Shown here: positions 1-8,072 of the stretch, in pieces
Layout: each line of letters begins with the position of its first letter
How positions within the stretch are numbered: position 1 is the stretch's first letter
Assembly (NCBI GenBank): GCA_963725175.1
Contig: CAVRXH010000006.1
Span: 1,178,001-1,242,000, forward strand
Direction of reading: 5' to 3'
DNA: 64,000 nt
From: DASUBV01 sp963725175
GTDB lineage: Bacteria; Actinomycetota; Actinomycetes; Streptosporangiales; Streptosporangiaceae
Translations under genes and position numbers: made by a program
Notes under the pieces: model-generated
The model's input: only the letters and a program-made list of their open reading frames with translations
What the model was told of the DNA's origin: nothing
The model's database searches: none

Positions 1-706
1 CTCATCCTGCGACTGTTCGCCATCGAGCGGTTCGTCCGCGCGCTGCTGTTCACTCGCCCTGGCCTACGGGCTCTGGCGGTTCAGGTACGCGCGCCAGTCG
101 ATCGAGGCGACGTTCGACCGGGAGCGGCCGGTCGTGCGCGAGCTGCTGCTCCAGCTCGGCTACAACATCGATCACTCCAAGCTGGTCGGGCTGATCCAGC
201 ACGCGCTGACCCTCAGCACCAGGTCGCTGACGCTGCTGGCGGCCGGCCTGGCGGGCTACGCGATCGTGGAGGTCTTCGAGGGGGTCGGCCTGTGGCTGAC
301 CCGGCGCTGGGGCGAGTACTTCGCCATGATCGCGACGTCGGTCGGGCTGCCGCTGGAGATCTACGACCTGACGAGAAAGGTCACCGCCACGACGCTGATC
401 TTCCTGGCGGTCAACCTGGCCCTGGTCGCCTACCTGGTGATCGTCAAGCGGCTGTTCGGGGTGCGCGGCGGCCACGCGGCCTACGAGGCCAGGCTGCGCA
501 GCGAGTCGGTCATGGCGGCGGCCATCGCGGCGGCCGCGGCGACCGCTGCCGCCCGGCCAGCCGACGAGCAGGCGGGGGATGCCGGCGCTGCCGGGAACGA
601 CCAGGATGCCGGGGAACGGGACGCCGGGGAACAGGACACCGAGCCGGACGGGGTGCCGACCGCCCCGGTCGCTCCGGCCTCGCCAGCCTCGCCGGGCTTG
701 AGCTAA
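1..706 (+). CDS. DUF2127-family membrane protein, 5' truncated
   Basis: C-terminal part of an integral membrane protein that begins upstream of the window. Visible are hydrophobic helices (around STRSLTLLAAGLAGYAIVE and ATTLIFLAVNLALVAYLVI) and the WGEYFAM and LTRKVTA segments typical of DUF2127. The first ~50 bases read in another frame (LILRLFAIERFVRALL), so one frame break lies near base 50. The last ~60 residues are an Ala/Asp/Pro-rich cytoplasmic-looking tail. The TAA stop overlaps the meaB stop on the other strand, so the genes are convergent. Function of the family is not established. Confidence 0.7.
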   Translation, partial: SSCDCSPSSGSSARCCSLALAYGLWRFRYARQSIEATFDRERPVVRELLLQLGYNIDHSKLVGLIQHALTLSTRSLTLLAAGLAGYAIVEVFEGVGLWLTRRWGEYFAMIATSVGLPLEIYDLTRKVTATTLIFLAVNLALVAYLVIVKRLFGVRGGHAAYEARLRSESVMAAAIAAAAATAAARPADEQAGDAGAAGNDQDAGERDAGEQDTEPDGVPTAPVAPASPASPGLS

Positions 707-1696
707 CCGCCGATCAGCTCGTCCGCGGCGGTGTACGGGTCGATGTCGCCGTCCGCCACGTGGGCGGCCAGGTCCTCCAGCCGCGACTCCCCCGGCAGGC
801 CGCCGAGCCGCCGCCGCAGCTCCGCGACCGCGATGGCCGAGATCTCCTCGCGGGCCCGCGCCCGGCGCCTCCGCTCGCCCTCGCCCGAGCTGTCCAGCCA
901 GTCCTGGTGCTTGCCCAGCAGGTCCGCCAGGTCATCGATCCCGGTGCCGGCCGAGGCGGTGGTGCTGACGATCGGCGGCTTCCAGTCCTGCGGCGCCGTA
1001 GCCGGCCATGGCCAGCATGGTGCGCAGGTCCCTGACCACCTCCTGGGCACCGGGCCGGTCGCTCTTGTTCACCACGAAGACGTCGGCGATCTCCAGGATG
1101 CCGGCCTTGGCGGCCTGGATCGAGTCGCCCATGCCCGGCGCCACCACGACCAGCGTGGTGTCGGCCAGCGAGGCGATCTCGACCTCGGCCTGACCGACGC
1201 CGACGGTCTCGACCAGCATCACGTCGAACGCCGGCCGCGTCCAGGATCCGCAGCGCCTGCGGGGTGGACCAGGCCAGCCCGCCCAGGTGCCCGCGGCTGG
1301 CCATGGACCGGATGAAGACGCCGCTCGTCGGTGGCGTGGTCCTGCATCCTGACCCGGTCGCCGAGCAGCGCGCCGCCGCTGAACGGCGAGGTCGGGTCCA
1401 CGGCCAGCACGCCCACCCGCGGCCCTGCGCCCGGTAGGCGCGGACCAGGGCGCCGGTCACCGTGGACTTGCCGACGCCCGGCGAGCCGGTCAGGCCGATG
1501 ACCTGCGCGCCGCCCGCCATCGGCGCGATGACCTTCATGACCTGGCGCAGCTCGGCTGCGGAGTTCTCCACCAGCGAGATGAGCCTGGCCAGGGCGCGCG
1601 GGTCACCGCCGCGGGCGGCGGTGATCAGCGCCTCCGGGTCGGCCGGACCGCGCCGACCTGCCCGCGAGCGGGCGGCGAGTGGCGCCGCTCAGGCAT
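703..1696 (-). CDS. meaB: Methylmalonyl-CoA mutase-associated GTPase MeaB (frame-broken)
   Basis: G3E-family GTPase that protects and reloads adenosylcobalamin-dependent methylmalonyl-CoA mutase. Seen: N-terminal helix ending SLVENSAAELRQVM, P-loop GLTGSPGVGKST, VLAVDPTSPFSGGALLGDR, ETVGVGQAEVE, and the G4 motif VVNKSDRPGA, in family order. They fall in different frames with breaks near 1420, 1330, 1225 and 1000, and another before 1660. Each inspected break is one surplus base. The ATG at 1694-1696 overlaps the end of the upstream thiolase gene, so the two are translationally linked. Length (~330 residues after correction) fits MeaB. I treat the breaks as sequence errors. Confidence 0.85.
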
Positions 1697-2889
1697 CGGC
1701 CGGCGGGCACCCGGAACAGCAGCGCGTCACCCTGGCCGCCGCCGCCGCACAGCGCCGCGGCACCGAGGCCGCCGCCACGGCGGCGCAGCTCGGTGATCAG
1801 GTGAGCGCGATCCGGGCGCCGGAGGCGCCGATCGGGTGGCCGATGGCGATGCGCCCCGCCGTTGACGTTCACGATGTCCTGGCTGACGCCCAGGTCGCGC
1901 ATCGACTGGATGACCACGGCGGCGAACGCCTCGTTGATCTCGATCAGGTCCAGGTCCGCGACGGACTGGCCGGACTTGCGCAGCGCGTGCTCGATGGCCC
2001 GGGAGGGCTGCGAGTGCAGCGAGTTGTCGGACCCGGCCACGATGCCGTGCGCGCCGATCTCGGCCAGCACCGGCGCGCCTGCGGCGCTCGGCGGCCTGCG
2101 CCGACATGACCACGACGGCGCAGGCGCCGTCGGAGATCTGCGACGACGAGCCCGGCCGTGATCGTGCCGTCGGCGGCGAACGACGGGCGCAGCCCGGCCA
2201 GCACCTCGACGCTGGTCGTCGGCGCGGATGCCCTCGTCGGTGTCGACGATCACGCGGCTCGCCGCGCCGCTGCGGCACCGACACGCGGACGATCTCCTCG
2301 GCGAGCAGCCCGTCCTTGGTGGCCCGCGCCGCGAGCTGGTGCGACCGCGCCGAGAACTCGTCCTGCTCCTGCCGGGTGATGCCCAGCCGGGCGTTGTGCG
2401 GGTCGGTGGACTCGCCCATCGACAGGTGGTCGAAGGCGTCGGTCAGGCCGTCTGCGCCATCGAGTCGATGAGCTGCGGCCGAGCCGTACTTGAAGCCGCG
2501 CCGGGCGCCGGGCAGCAGGTGCGGTGCCTGCGACATCGACTCCATGCCGCCGGCCACCACGACGTCGAACTCGCCGGCCCTGATGAGCTGGGCGGCCAGC
2601 GCGATCGCGTCAAGACCGGACAGGCAGACCTTGTTGATGGTGAGCGACGGGCACGGTCATCGGGATCCCGCCGGCCACCGCCGCCTGCCGGGCCGGGATC
2701 TGGCCGGCGCCGGCCTGGAGCACCTGGCCCATGATCACGTAGTCGACCCGGTCACCGGGCACGCCGGCCCGCTCCAGCGCCGCCTTGATGGCGATGCCGC
2801 CGAGGTCCGTGCCGCTGAAGCCGCTCAGCGAGCCGAGCAGCCGGCCGATCGGCCGTCCTGGCGCCGCCCACGATGACTGGTTCACCCAT
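1689..2889 (-). CDS. Acetyl-CoA C-acetyltransferase (thiolase), frame-broken
   Basis: Thiolase that condenses or cleaves acetyl-CoA/acetoacetyl-CoA. The N-terminus MGEPVIVGGART, the nucleophile segment INKVCLSGLDAIALA (active-site Cys), GGMESMSQAPHLLPG, NVNGGA and the C-terminal Cys loop LCGGGGQGDALL are all present in the right order. At least five frame breaks separate them (near 2850, 2650, 2475, 2300 and 1700). At 2850 and 2650 one duplicated base explains the shift. With the last break repaired the protein ends RVPADA at the TGA at 1689-1691, overlapping the meaB start. About 395 residues, normal for the family. Divergent from the epimerase gene. Confidence 0.85.
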
Positions 2890-2938
2890 GCCTGAAACGA
2901 TACTCGGGACCGAGTCCGCCGACCGGAGAGGCGACAGC

Positions 2939-3369
2939 ATGCTGACCCGCATCGACCATGTCGGAATCGCCTGCCGGGACCTGACCGCGAAGCATCGAGT
3001 TCTACGAGCCTCCGTCTGGGCCTGACCGTGGTCAGCCGCGAGGTGCACGAGGACCAGGGGGTCCGCGAGGCGATGCTCGAGGTCGCCGACGCCCCGGCGG
3101 GCACCTCCTACGTGCAGCTGCTGGAGCCGCTGGCGCCCAGATACGCCGGTCGGGAAGTTCCTGGAACGGCGCGGCGAAGGGCGTCCATCACATCGGCTAC
3201 GGAGTGGCGGATATCACAGCGGCGCTGGCGTCCATCGGGGCCGACCGGGGTGCAGCTGATCGACGCCGGCCGCGGCACGGGTCGATGGGCGCGTCGATCG
3301 CCTTCCTGCACCCGGCCGACCTCGGCGGCGTGCTGACCGAGCTGGTCCAGGCGCCGCCCCGCGGCCTGA
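2939..3369 (+). CDS. mce: Methylmalonyl-CoA epimerase (frame-broken)
   Basis: VOC-fold metalloenzyme that interconverts (R)- and (S)-methylmalonyl-CoA in propionate metabolism, logically paired with MeaB next door. The N-terminus MLTRIDHVGIACRDL carries the first metal His. VHHIGYGVADITAAL carries the second and HPADLGGVLTELV the terminal Glu. Breaks occur near 2990, 3010, 3150 and 3250. At 2990 an extra A and at 3010 an extra C explain the shift. After correction the reading frame stops at the TGA at 3367-3369, about 143 residues, the usual size. A purine-rich GGAGAGG lies 8-14 bases before the ATG. Confidence 0.82.
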
Positions 3370-3660
3370 GCGACGCCTGCCCGCGCCCGTTCGAGTTCTC
3401 GCAGGCTGCCGTCATGACGCCGATAAACCGGACGCGGGCGAAAATGACATATAACGTCAAAAAGAAGTATCTCTGGCGCGCAGCAACCGCGAACGGGCCG
3501 CCAACGGCGCAGCATGGGAGTACGCTGCCAGGCACCGGGCGAGCGGAATTGCGTACCGGCCGGGCGAGGGGCAGCCGTGACCGCTGTCGGCCCGGCGCTA
3601 GGACTCATGAGACGGTTGCCCCGGTGTGCGAACTCTCCCGTCTACACAGGATTAGGCGAC
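3370..3660. other. Intergenic region with AT-rich island
   Basis: No gene recognised. Around 3440-3470 there is a strikingly AT-rich stretch in otherwise very GC-rich DNA, probably promoter DNA for the downstream coiled-coil gene. Confidence 0.5.
3445..3459. promoter_or_regulatory. Interrupted inverted repeat in AT-rich island
   Basis: TGAC, seven AT-rich bases, GTCA, immediately followed by an A-run. Could be a regulator half-site pair or promoter core upstream of the coiled-coil gene. Only the sequence symmetry and base composition support this. Confidence 0.3.
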
Positions 3661-5018
3661 ATGCAGCCCGACATCGATGCACAGCTCAGCAACTTCTTCG
3701 AGGAAACTCCGCAGCGCGACTTTGCCCGGGTCATGCGTGGCTACGACCCGCATCAGGTCAACGAGTACCTGAAGCAGCTCGACACCGACCTGCGTCAGCA
3801 CCGGGACCAGTCGCAGGCGCTCCAGCAGGAGCTCACCGACGCCCACCGCCAGCTTCAGGAGCAGGAGCGCCCGACCTACGCGGGCCTCGGCTCCCGCATC
3901 GAGCAGCTGCTGCGGCTCGCCGAGGAGCAGGCAACCGAGATCGTTCAGGAGGCACGCGCCGGCGGCCAACGAGGCCAACGCCGCCGCCAAGGTCGAGGCC
4001 GCCGAGCTGCGCGCCGCGGCCGAGAACGAGGCCGCCGAGCTGCGCGCGAACGCCAAGCGGGAGACCGACGACCAGCGCAGCTCCGCCGAGCGCGAGGCCG
4101 ACGGCATCCGCACCAGCGCACGCCGCGAGGCCGACGAGCTGACCTCGACCACCGAGCGGGAGGTCGCCAAGCTCCGCGCCACGGCCGACCACGAGGTGGC
4201 CGAGAAGCGCGCCGCGAACGAGCGCGAGGTCGCCAAGATGCGGACCACCGCCGAGCGCGAGGTCGCCCAGATGCGGGCCTCGTCCAAGCGGGAGCGCGAC
4301 GAGATCCTCACCACCTCCAAGCGCCAGGCCGACGAGATGCGCAGCCAGGCCCAGCGGATCCTGGAGGAGAGCGAGGCACAGCGGGCGCAGGCCGAGGCCG
4401 AGTTCGACATCCAGCTCGCCGCGCGCCGCGAGGAGGCCGAGCGCCAGGAGGCCGAGCGGCTCGCCGCCGCCCAGGCCGCCACGCAGAAGCTGGTCTCCGA
4501 GGCCGAGCAGCGGGCCGCGACCGCGGAGCAGCGGGCCACCAAGGCCAGCGCGCAGGCCGAGCAGACCCGGCGCGACGCCGACCAGCACTCGCGGCAGCTC
4601 GTCAGCAACGCCAAGAAGAACGCCGACCAGATCGTCGCCCAGGCCAAGGCCCAGGCCGACCAGCTCCTGGCCGACACCAAGTCCGAGGCCGAGCGGGTCC
4701 GCACGCCAGGCGCAGCGCCAGGTGGACGACCTGAACAAGCAGAAGGACAGCGTCGCGGCGCACCTGGCGCAGATCAGCCAGCTGCTCGGCGGCCAGATGC
4801 CGGGTCTCGCCGACGCGCTCAAGGCGCCGGCGGCGGTCGGTGCCCCGGCGGCCAAGGCCGTCACGGCGGGTCCGTCCAACGGCGGCAACGGCGCCCCGGC
4901 TGCCAAGGTCCCGGCCGGTGCCGCGACCAACGGCGGCGCGGGTGCCCCGAAGCAGCCCGCCGGCGCCAAGGCCGACAAGGGCGAGAGACGAGTGGTGGAC
5001 CGAGTAGGTCACCGGTAG
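3661..5018 (+). CDS. DivIVA-like long coiled-coil protein (Scy/FilP position)
   Basis: The start at 3661 gives MQPDIDAQLSNFFEETPQRD, then the DivIVA-like signature MRGYDPHQVNEYLKQL near residues 26-41. It continues into ~320 residues of heptad-rich coiled coil made of repeated Ala/Glu/Arg blocks (for example EREVAKMRTTAEREVAQMR). The tail is Ala/Gly/Pro-rich, about 70 residues. Frames shift near 3960 (duplicated C) and near 4705 (one extra base). In Streptomyces coelicolor, as I recall, the polar-growth cytoskeletal proteins Scy and FilP sit beside methylmalonyl-CoA epimerase and thiolase, the same context as here. I infer a role in polar growth or cell shape. The N-terminus differs from Scy and FilP, so orthology is not proved. 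Confidence 0.72.
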
Positions 5019-5040
5019 TCGCCAGCCAGTAGGCAAGCAA

Positions 5041-5071
5041 GCGGCCCCCGTCCCAGCGGGACGGGGGCCGC
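5041..5071. terminator. Strong bidirectional hairpin terminator
   Basis: Perfect 14-bp GC stem (GCGGCCCCCGTCCC) with a 3-base AGC loop between two convergent genes. No U-tract is evident on either strand, common in actinobacterial terminators. Confidence 0.8.
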
Positions 5072-5104
5072 CACGCGCCTGGGGACGGGGACGCTCGCCG
5101 GCGG

Positions 5105-5858
5105 CTAGCTGGCCGCCGTCGATTACCAGGATCTGGCCGGTCATGTAGGACGAGGCGTCGCTGGCCAGGAAGACGGCCGGGCCGGCCATCTCCTCGGCGC
5201 GGCCCCAGCGCTGCATCGGCACGTTCGCGATGGTGGCCGGGCCGGCCACCGGGTCGTCCCACAGGTTGCTGTTCAGCGCGGTCGCGGTCCAGCCGGGGCA
5301 CAGCGCGTTGACCCGCACGCCGCGCGCCGCCCACTCCACCGCCAGCGACCGGGACAGCGCGATCAGCCCTGCCTTGGCCGCGCCGTAGGGCGCGATTAGC
5401 GGCGCGGACGCCAGGCCCGCCACCGAGGCCACGTTGATCACCGAGCCCTGGCCCCGATCCAGCAGGTGCCCCGCCACCGCGTGACAGACGTAGACGGCCG
5501 AGCTGAGGTTGAGCTGCATCAGCTTGTCCCAGCCGGCCAGCCGCAGGTCGCGGAACTCCACCATGAAGTTGGACCCGCCCGCGTTGTTGACCACGATGTC
5601 CAGGTAGCCGAGCTGGTCGATGGCCGCCTCCACGGCGCCCGACACCTGCTCCTGGCTGGTCACGTCGGCCGGGAGCACCACCGCCTCGCGGCCGACGGCG
5701 GTCACGCTCGCCGCCGTCTCGGCGAGGCCGTCGGCCGAGCGAGCGACCAGCGCCACGTCCGCGCCCGCCTCGGCGAGCGCGATCGCGATCGCCTGGCCGA
5801 TGCCCCGCGACGCACCCGTGACCAGTGCTTTCTTCCCGGCGAGCTCGAACAGGCTCAT
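5105..5858 (-). CDS. SDR-family oxidoreductase (FabG-like)
   Basis: Classical short-chain dehydrogenase/reductase, cytosolic and NAD(P)-dependent. Seen: nucleotide-binding GASRGIGQAIA near residue 15, NNAG, catalytic Ser in VINVASVAG, YGAAK catalytic Tyr/Lys, and the C-terminal TGQILVIDGGQ. About 250 residues is normal. The listed frame stays open past the natural end into the terminator, implying a one-base error just before a TAG at 5105-5107, which I take as the stop. The ATG at 5856-5858 is preceded by GGAGAA. Substrate unknown. The acyl-CoA genes nearby suggest 3-oxoacyl or hydroxyacyl chemistry. Confidence 0.8.
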
Positions 5859-5895
5859 GTGCGCTTCTCCTTGGGCGATCGGCTCAGCACTAGGC

Positions 5896-6264
5896 TCAGC
5901 GGTGGGTGCGCGGGCCGGGACCTGGCCGACGCGGGCGGCGCTGCCAGCACGAATTGTGCCAGTGCCGGCGATCTTGCGCCCCGTCGGCCTGCTCGGGCCA
6001 GACCACGACGTGCGCGACGCCGGGCAGGATCTCCTGGTCGCAGCCGGGGCAGCGGTACATCTTGCCCGCCGCGGCACCCGGCACCTGGCGGACCACCCAG
6101 TCGCCGTCCGGCCAGGACTCGACCTGCGGCGGCCCGAGCCGGGCCGGGCCGTCGTCAGCCGCGCGGCCGCTCTTGGCGGGCTGGGCACGGCTGGCCCCGC
6201 GCCGGGGGCGGCGCGGCATCTCGGCCGGCAGACGGCGGGCCTTGCGCGGACTCACGAACGTCAC
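5896..6264 (-). CDS. Small actinobacterial zinc-ribbon-like protein
   Basis: 122 residues, GTG start. A basic, disordered N-terminus rich in Arg/Pro is followed by a conserved core: YRCPGCDQEILPG, VVVWPE and RRHWHNSCW. Two CxxC cysteines and a later HWHxxC look like a zinc site. I recognise this as an uncharacterised family found in many Streptomyces and relatives, often mislabelled ATP/GTP-binding protein. Function unknown. It sits on the same strand between the SDR gene and the hydroxyacyl-CoA dehydrogenase gene, and may be co-transcribed. Confidence 0.75.
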   Translation of the reverse strand: MTFVSPRKARRLPAEMPRRPRRGASRAQPAKSGRAADDGPARLGPPQVESWPDGDWVVRQVPGAAAGKMYRCPGCDQEILPGVAHVVVWPEQADGAQDRRHWHNSCWQRRPRRPGPGPRTHR

Positions 6265-6273
6265 CGTATGTGG

Positions 6274-7558
6274 TCAGTCGCGGAACCCGGTCCTGGCCGC
6301 GGCGTGCTCGCTCAGCAGCGGCGGCACGGCGAACGCCGGGTCGCCGCTGGCGGCGTGCATGGCCGCCAGCGCCTCGGCGACCCGCGCGGGGCCTGCCTCG
6401 TCGGCGAGCTGGAGCGGGCCGCGCGGGTAGCCGCAGCCCAGGGTCATCGCGGTGTCCACGTCGGCGGCGCTGGCGTAGCCGCCCTGCACCATCCGCGCGG
6501 CATCGGCGATGTGCGGGTACAGCAGCGCGGCGGCCAGCAGGTCCGGCACCGCCTGGCCGGCATCGCCGGGCAGGCCGGCCCCGGCTGCGGCGGCGGTCAC
6601 CGCGGCGAGCGCCTCGCGGCCGGCCTCGCCGCCGGGTGGCTCCGTCGCGGCAGTCCCCTGGCTCGCCTCGTTCCGGACGATGTCCTGAGTCGCCTGGTGC
6701 TGGCCGCCGGCGTAATCGAAGATCCCGCGGCCGGACTTGCGGCCGAGCCGGCCGGCCGCGACGAGGCGGCGCAGCAGCGGCGCGGGCGTGTACCTGGTGC
6801 CGCCGAACGCCGCGCCGAGCACTTCCATGATCGACAGCGCGGTGTCCAGGCCGATCAGGTCGAGCAGCGCCAGCGGGCCCATCGGCAGGCCGGCGGTCTC
6901 GGTGATCGCGGCGTCGATGTCCTCGCTGCCGGCCAGGCCGGCCTCCAGCAGCGCCACGGCGTGATTCAGGTACGGCAGCAGCAGCGCGTTCGCGACGAAC
7001 CCGGCCCGGTCCCGCACCTGGACCGGCGACTTGCCGAGCTGCCTGGCCAGGCCCGCGACCGCTTCGGTGACGGCCGGCTCGGTGACCTCGCTGCTGACCA
7101 CCTCGACCAGCCGCATCACCGGCGCCGGGTTGAAGAAGTGCATCCCGGCCACCCGGCCGGGATGGCGAGTGCCGGCGGCGATGGCCGTCACCGACAGCGA
7201 GGAGGTGTTGGTCGCCAGGATGGCATCGGGCAGGCAGGCCGCATCCAGCGCGGCGAACACGGCGTGCTTGATCTCCATCCGCTCCGGGACGACCTCGACC
7301 ACCAGGTCGGCCGGGGCGGCGGCGGCCAGGCTGCCGCCCGGCGTCACCCGGCCCGCGATCTCCGCCCGCTGCCGCTCCGTCAGCCTGCCTTTGCTGACCG
7401 CGCGGTCCAGGGACGCGCCGAGCGTGGCCAGGCCGCGGTCCAGCGCCACCGGGTCGGCCTCGATCGCGATGACGCCGAGCCTCTGCCCGCGCGAAAACCT
7501 CGGCGATGCCGGCGCCCATGGTTCCGAGGCCCACGACGGCCGCCTGGCGGATCTCCAT
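6274..7558 (-). CDS. 3-hydroxyacyl-CoA dehydrogenase, two C-terminal domains
   Basis: NAD-dependent 3-hydroxyacyl-(butyryl)-CoA dehydrogenase for beta-oxidation or C4 metabolism. The N-terminal Rossmann motif VVGLGTMGAGIAEVFARA sits at residues 8-25. A single frame break near 7490 joins it to the main frame with ATNTSSLSVTAIA, MHFFNPAPVM (catalytic His/Asn region), DRAGFVANALLLPYLN and GLPMGPLALLDLIGLD. A second HCDH C-domain follows (TLGCGYPRGPLQLADEAG), so it resembles the two-domain actinobacterial form. The ATG is at 7556-7558. The Nudix gene ends 10 bases upstream, consistent with an operon. Confidence 0.85.
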
Positions 7559-7568
7559 GGCGGTGACC

Positions 7569-8072
7569 CTACAGTTCGGCGCCGTCGAGCTCGGCAGCGG
7601 CGTGGCCGGCGGCCAGCAGCAAGTCGCGCAGGGCGGCCAGGATCGGCACCTGGCCCTTCACGAGCATCTGCGACGCGCGGCCGACCGTCATCCACTCGGC
7701 CCTGTCGACCTCGGGGAACTCCCCGATCTTGCCCGAGCCCCTCGGCCATTCCATCGTGAAGGTGTTGCTGGCGAACCCGGCGATGTCGAACTCGCCGCGC
7801 ACCGCGTAGGTGGTGATGATCTTCCCGCTCGGCTGCCGGCACTCGCCGAGCGCGGCCAGCTCCCCGCCGGGGGGCGGCGACCCCATTTCCTCTTCGAACT
7901 CGCGCCGCGCGGCGGCCAGGGAATCCTCACCTTCGGCGTACTCGCCCTTGGGGATGGACCAGGCACGAGCCTGCTTCCCGGCCCACAGCGGGCCGCCCAT
8001 GTGGGCGACTAGCACCTCAAGGCCGCCGCGGCCGATCCGGTAGACCAGCAGCGCGCCGCTGCGCTTGGCCAT
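7569..8072 (-). CDS. Nudix hydrolase
   Basis: 167-residue Nudix-fold pyrophosphohydrolase. The Nudix box is complete at residues 43-65: Gly at the start, Glu five residues later, then REFEEEMG providing the metal-binding glutamates. It begins MAKRSGALLVYRI and contains the KQARAWSIPKGEY lead-in typical of the NTP-pyrophosphohydrolase/DR1025-like branch. Substrate not predictable. Its start overlaps the extended 3' end of the upstream secreted-protein frame by 64 bases. Confidence 0.85.
   Translation of the reverse strand: MAKRSGALLVYRIGRGGLEVLVAHMGGPLWAGKQARAWSIPKGEYAEGEDSLAAARREFEEEMGSPPPGGELAALGECRQPSGKIITTYAVRGEFDIAGFASNTFTMEWPRGSGKIGEFPEVDRAEWMTVGRASQMLVKGQVPILAALRDLLLAAGHAAAELDGAEL

Noticed and set aside
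703..3369. meaB, thiolase and epimerase as genuine pseudogenes
   Set aside because: All catalytic motifs survive in order and each inspected break is a single extra base, matching breaks in essential genes of the same window.
3652..4978. Long minus-strand frames opposite the coiled-coil gene
   Set aside because: Low-complexity Ser/Ala/Leu translations mirror the Ala/Glu/Arg repeats of the real gene; no independent start or motifs.
4602..6188. Very long minus-strand frame across the coiled-coil 3' end, terminator and SDR
   Set aside because: Only the SDR part has family motifs; the rest is antisense to the coiled-coil gene and crosses a strong terminator. It stays open because of a one-base error at the SDR stop and high GC.
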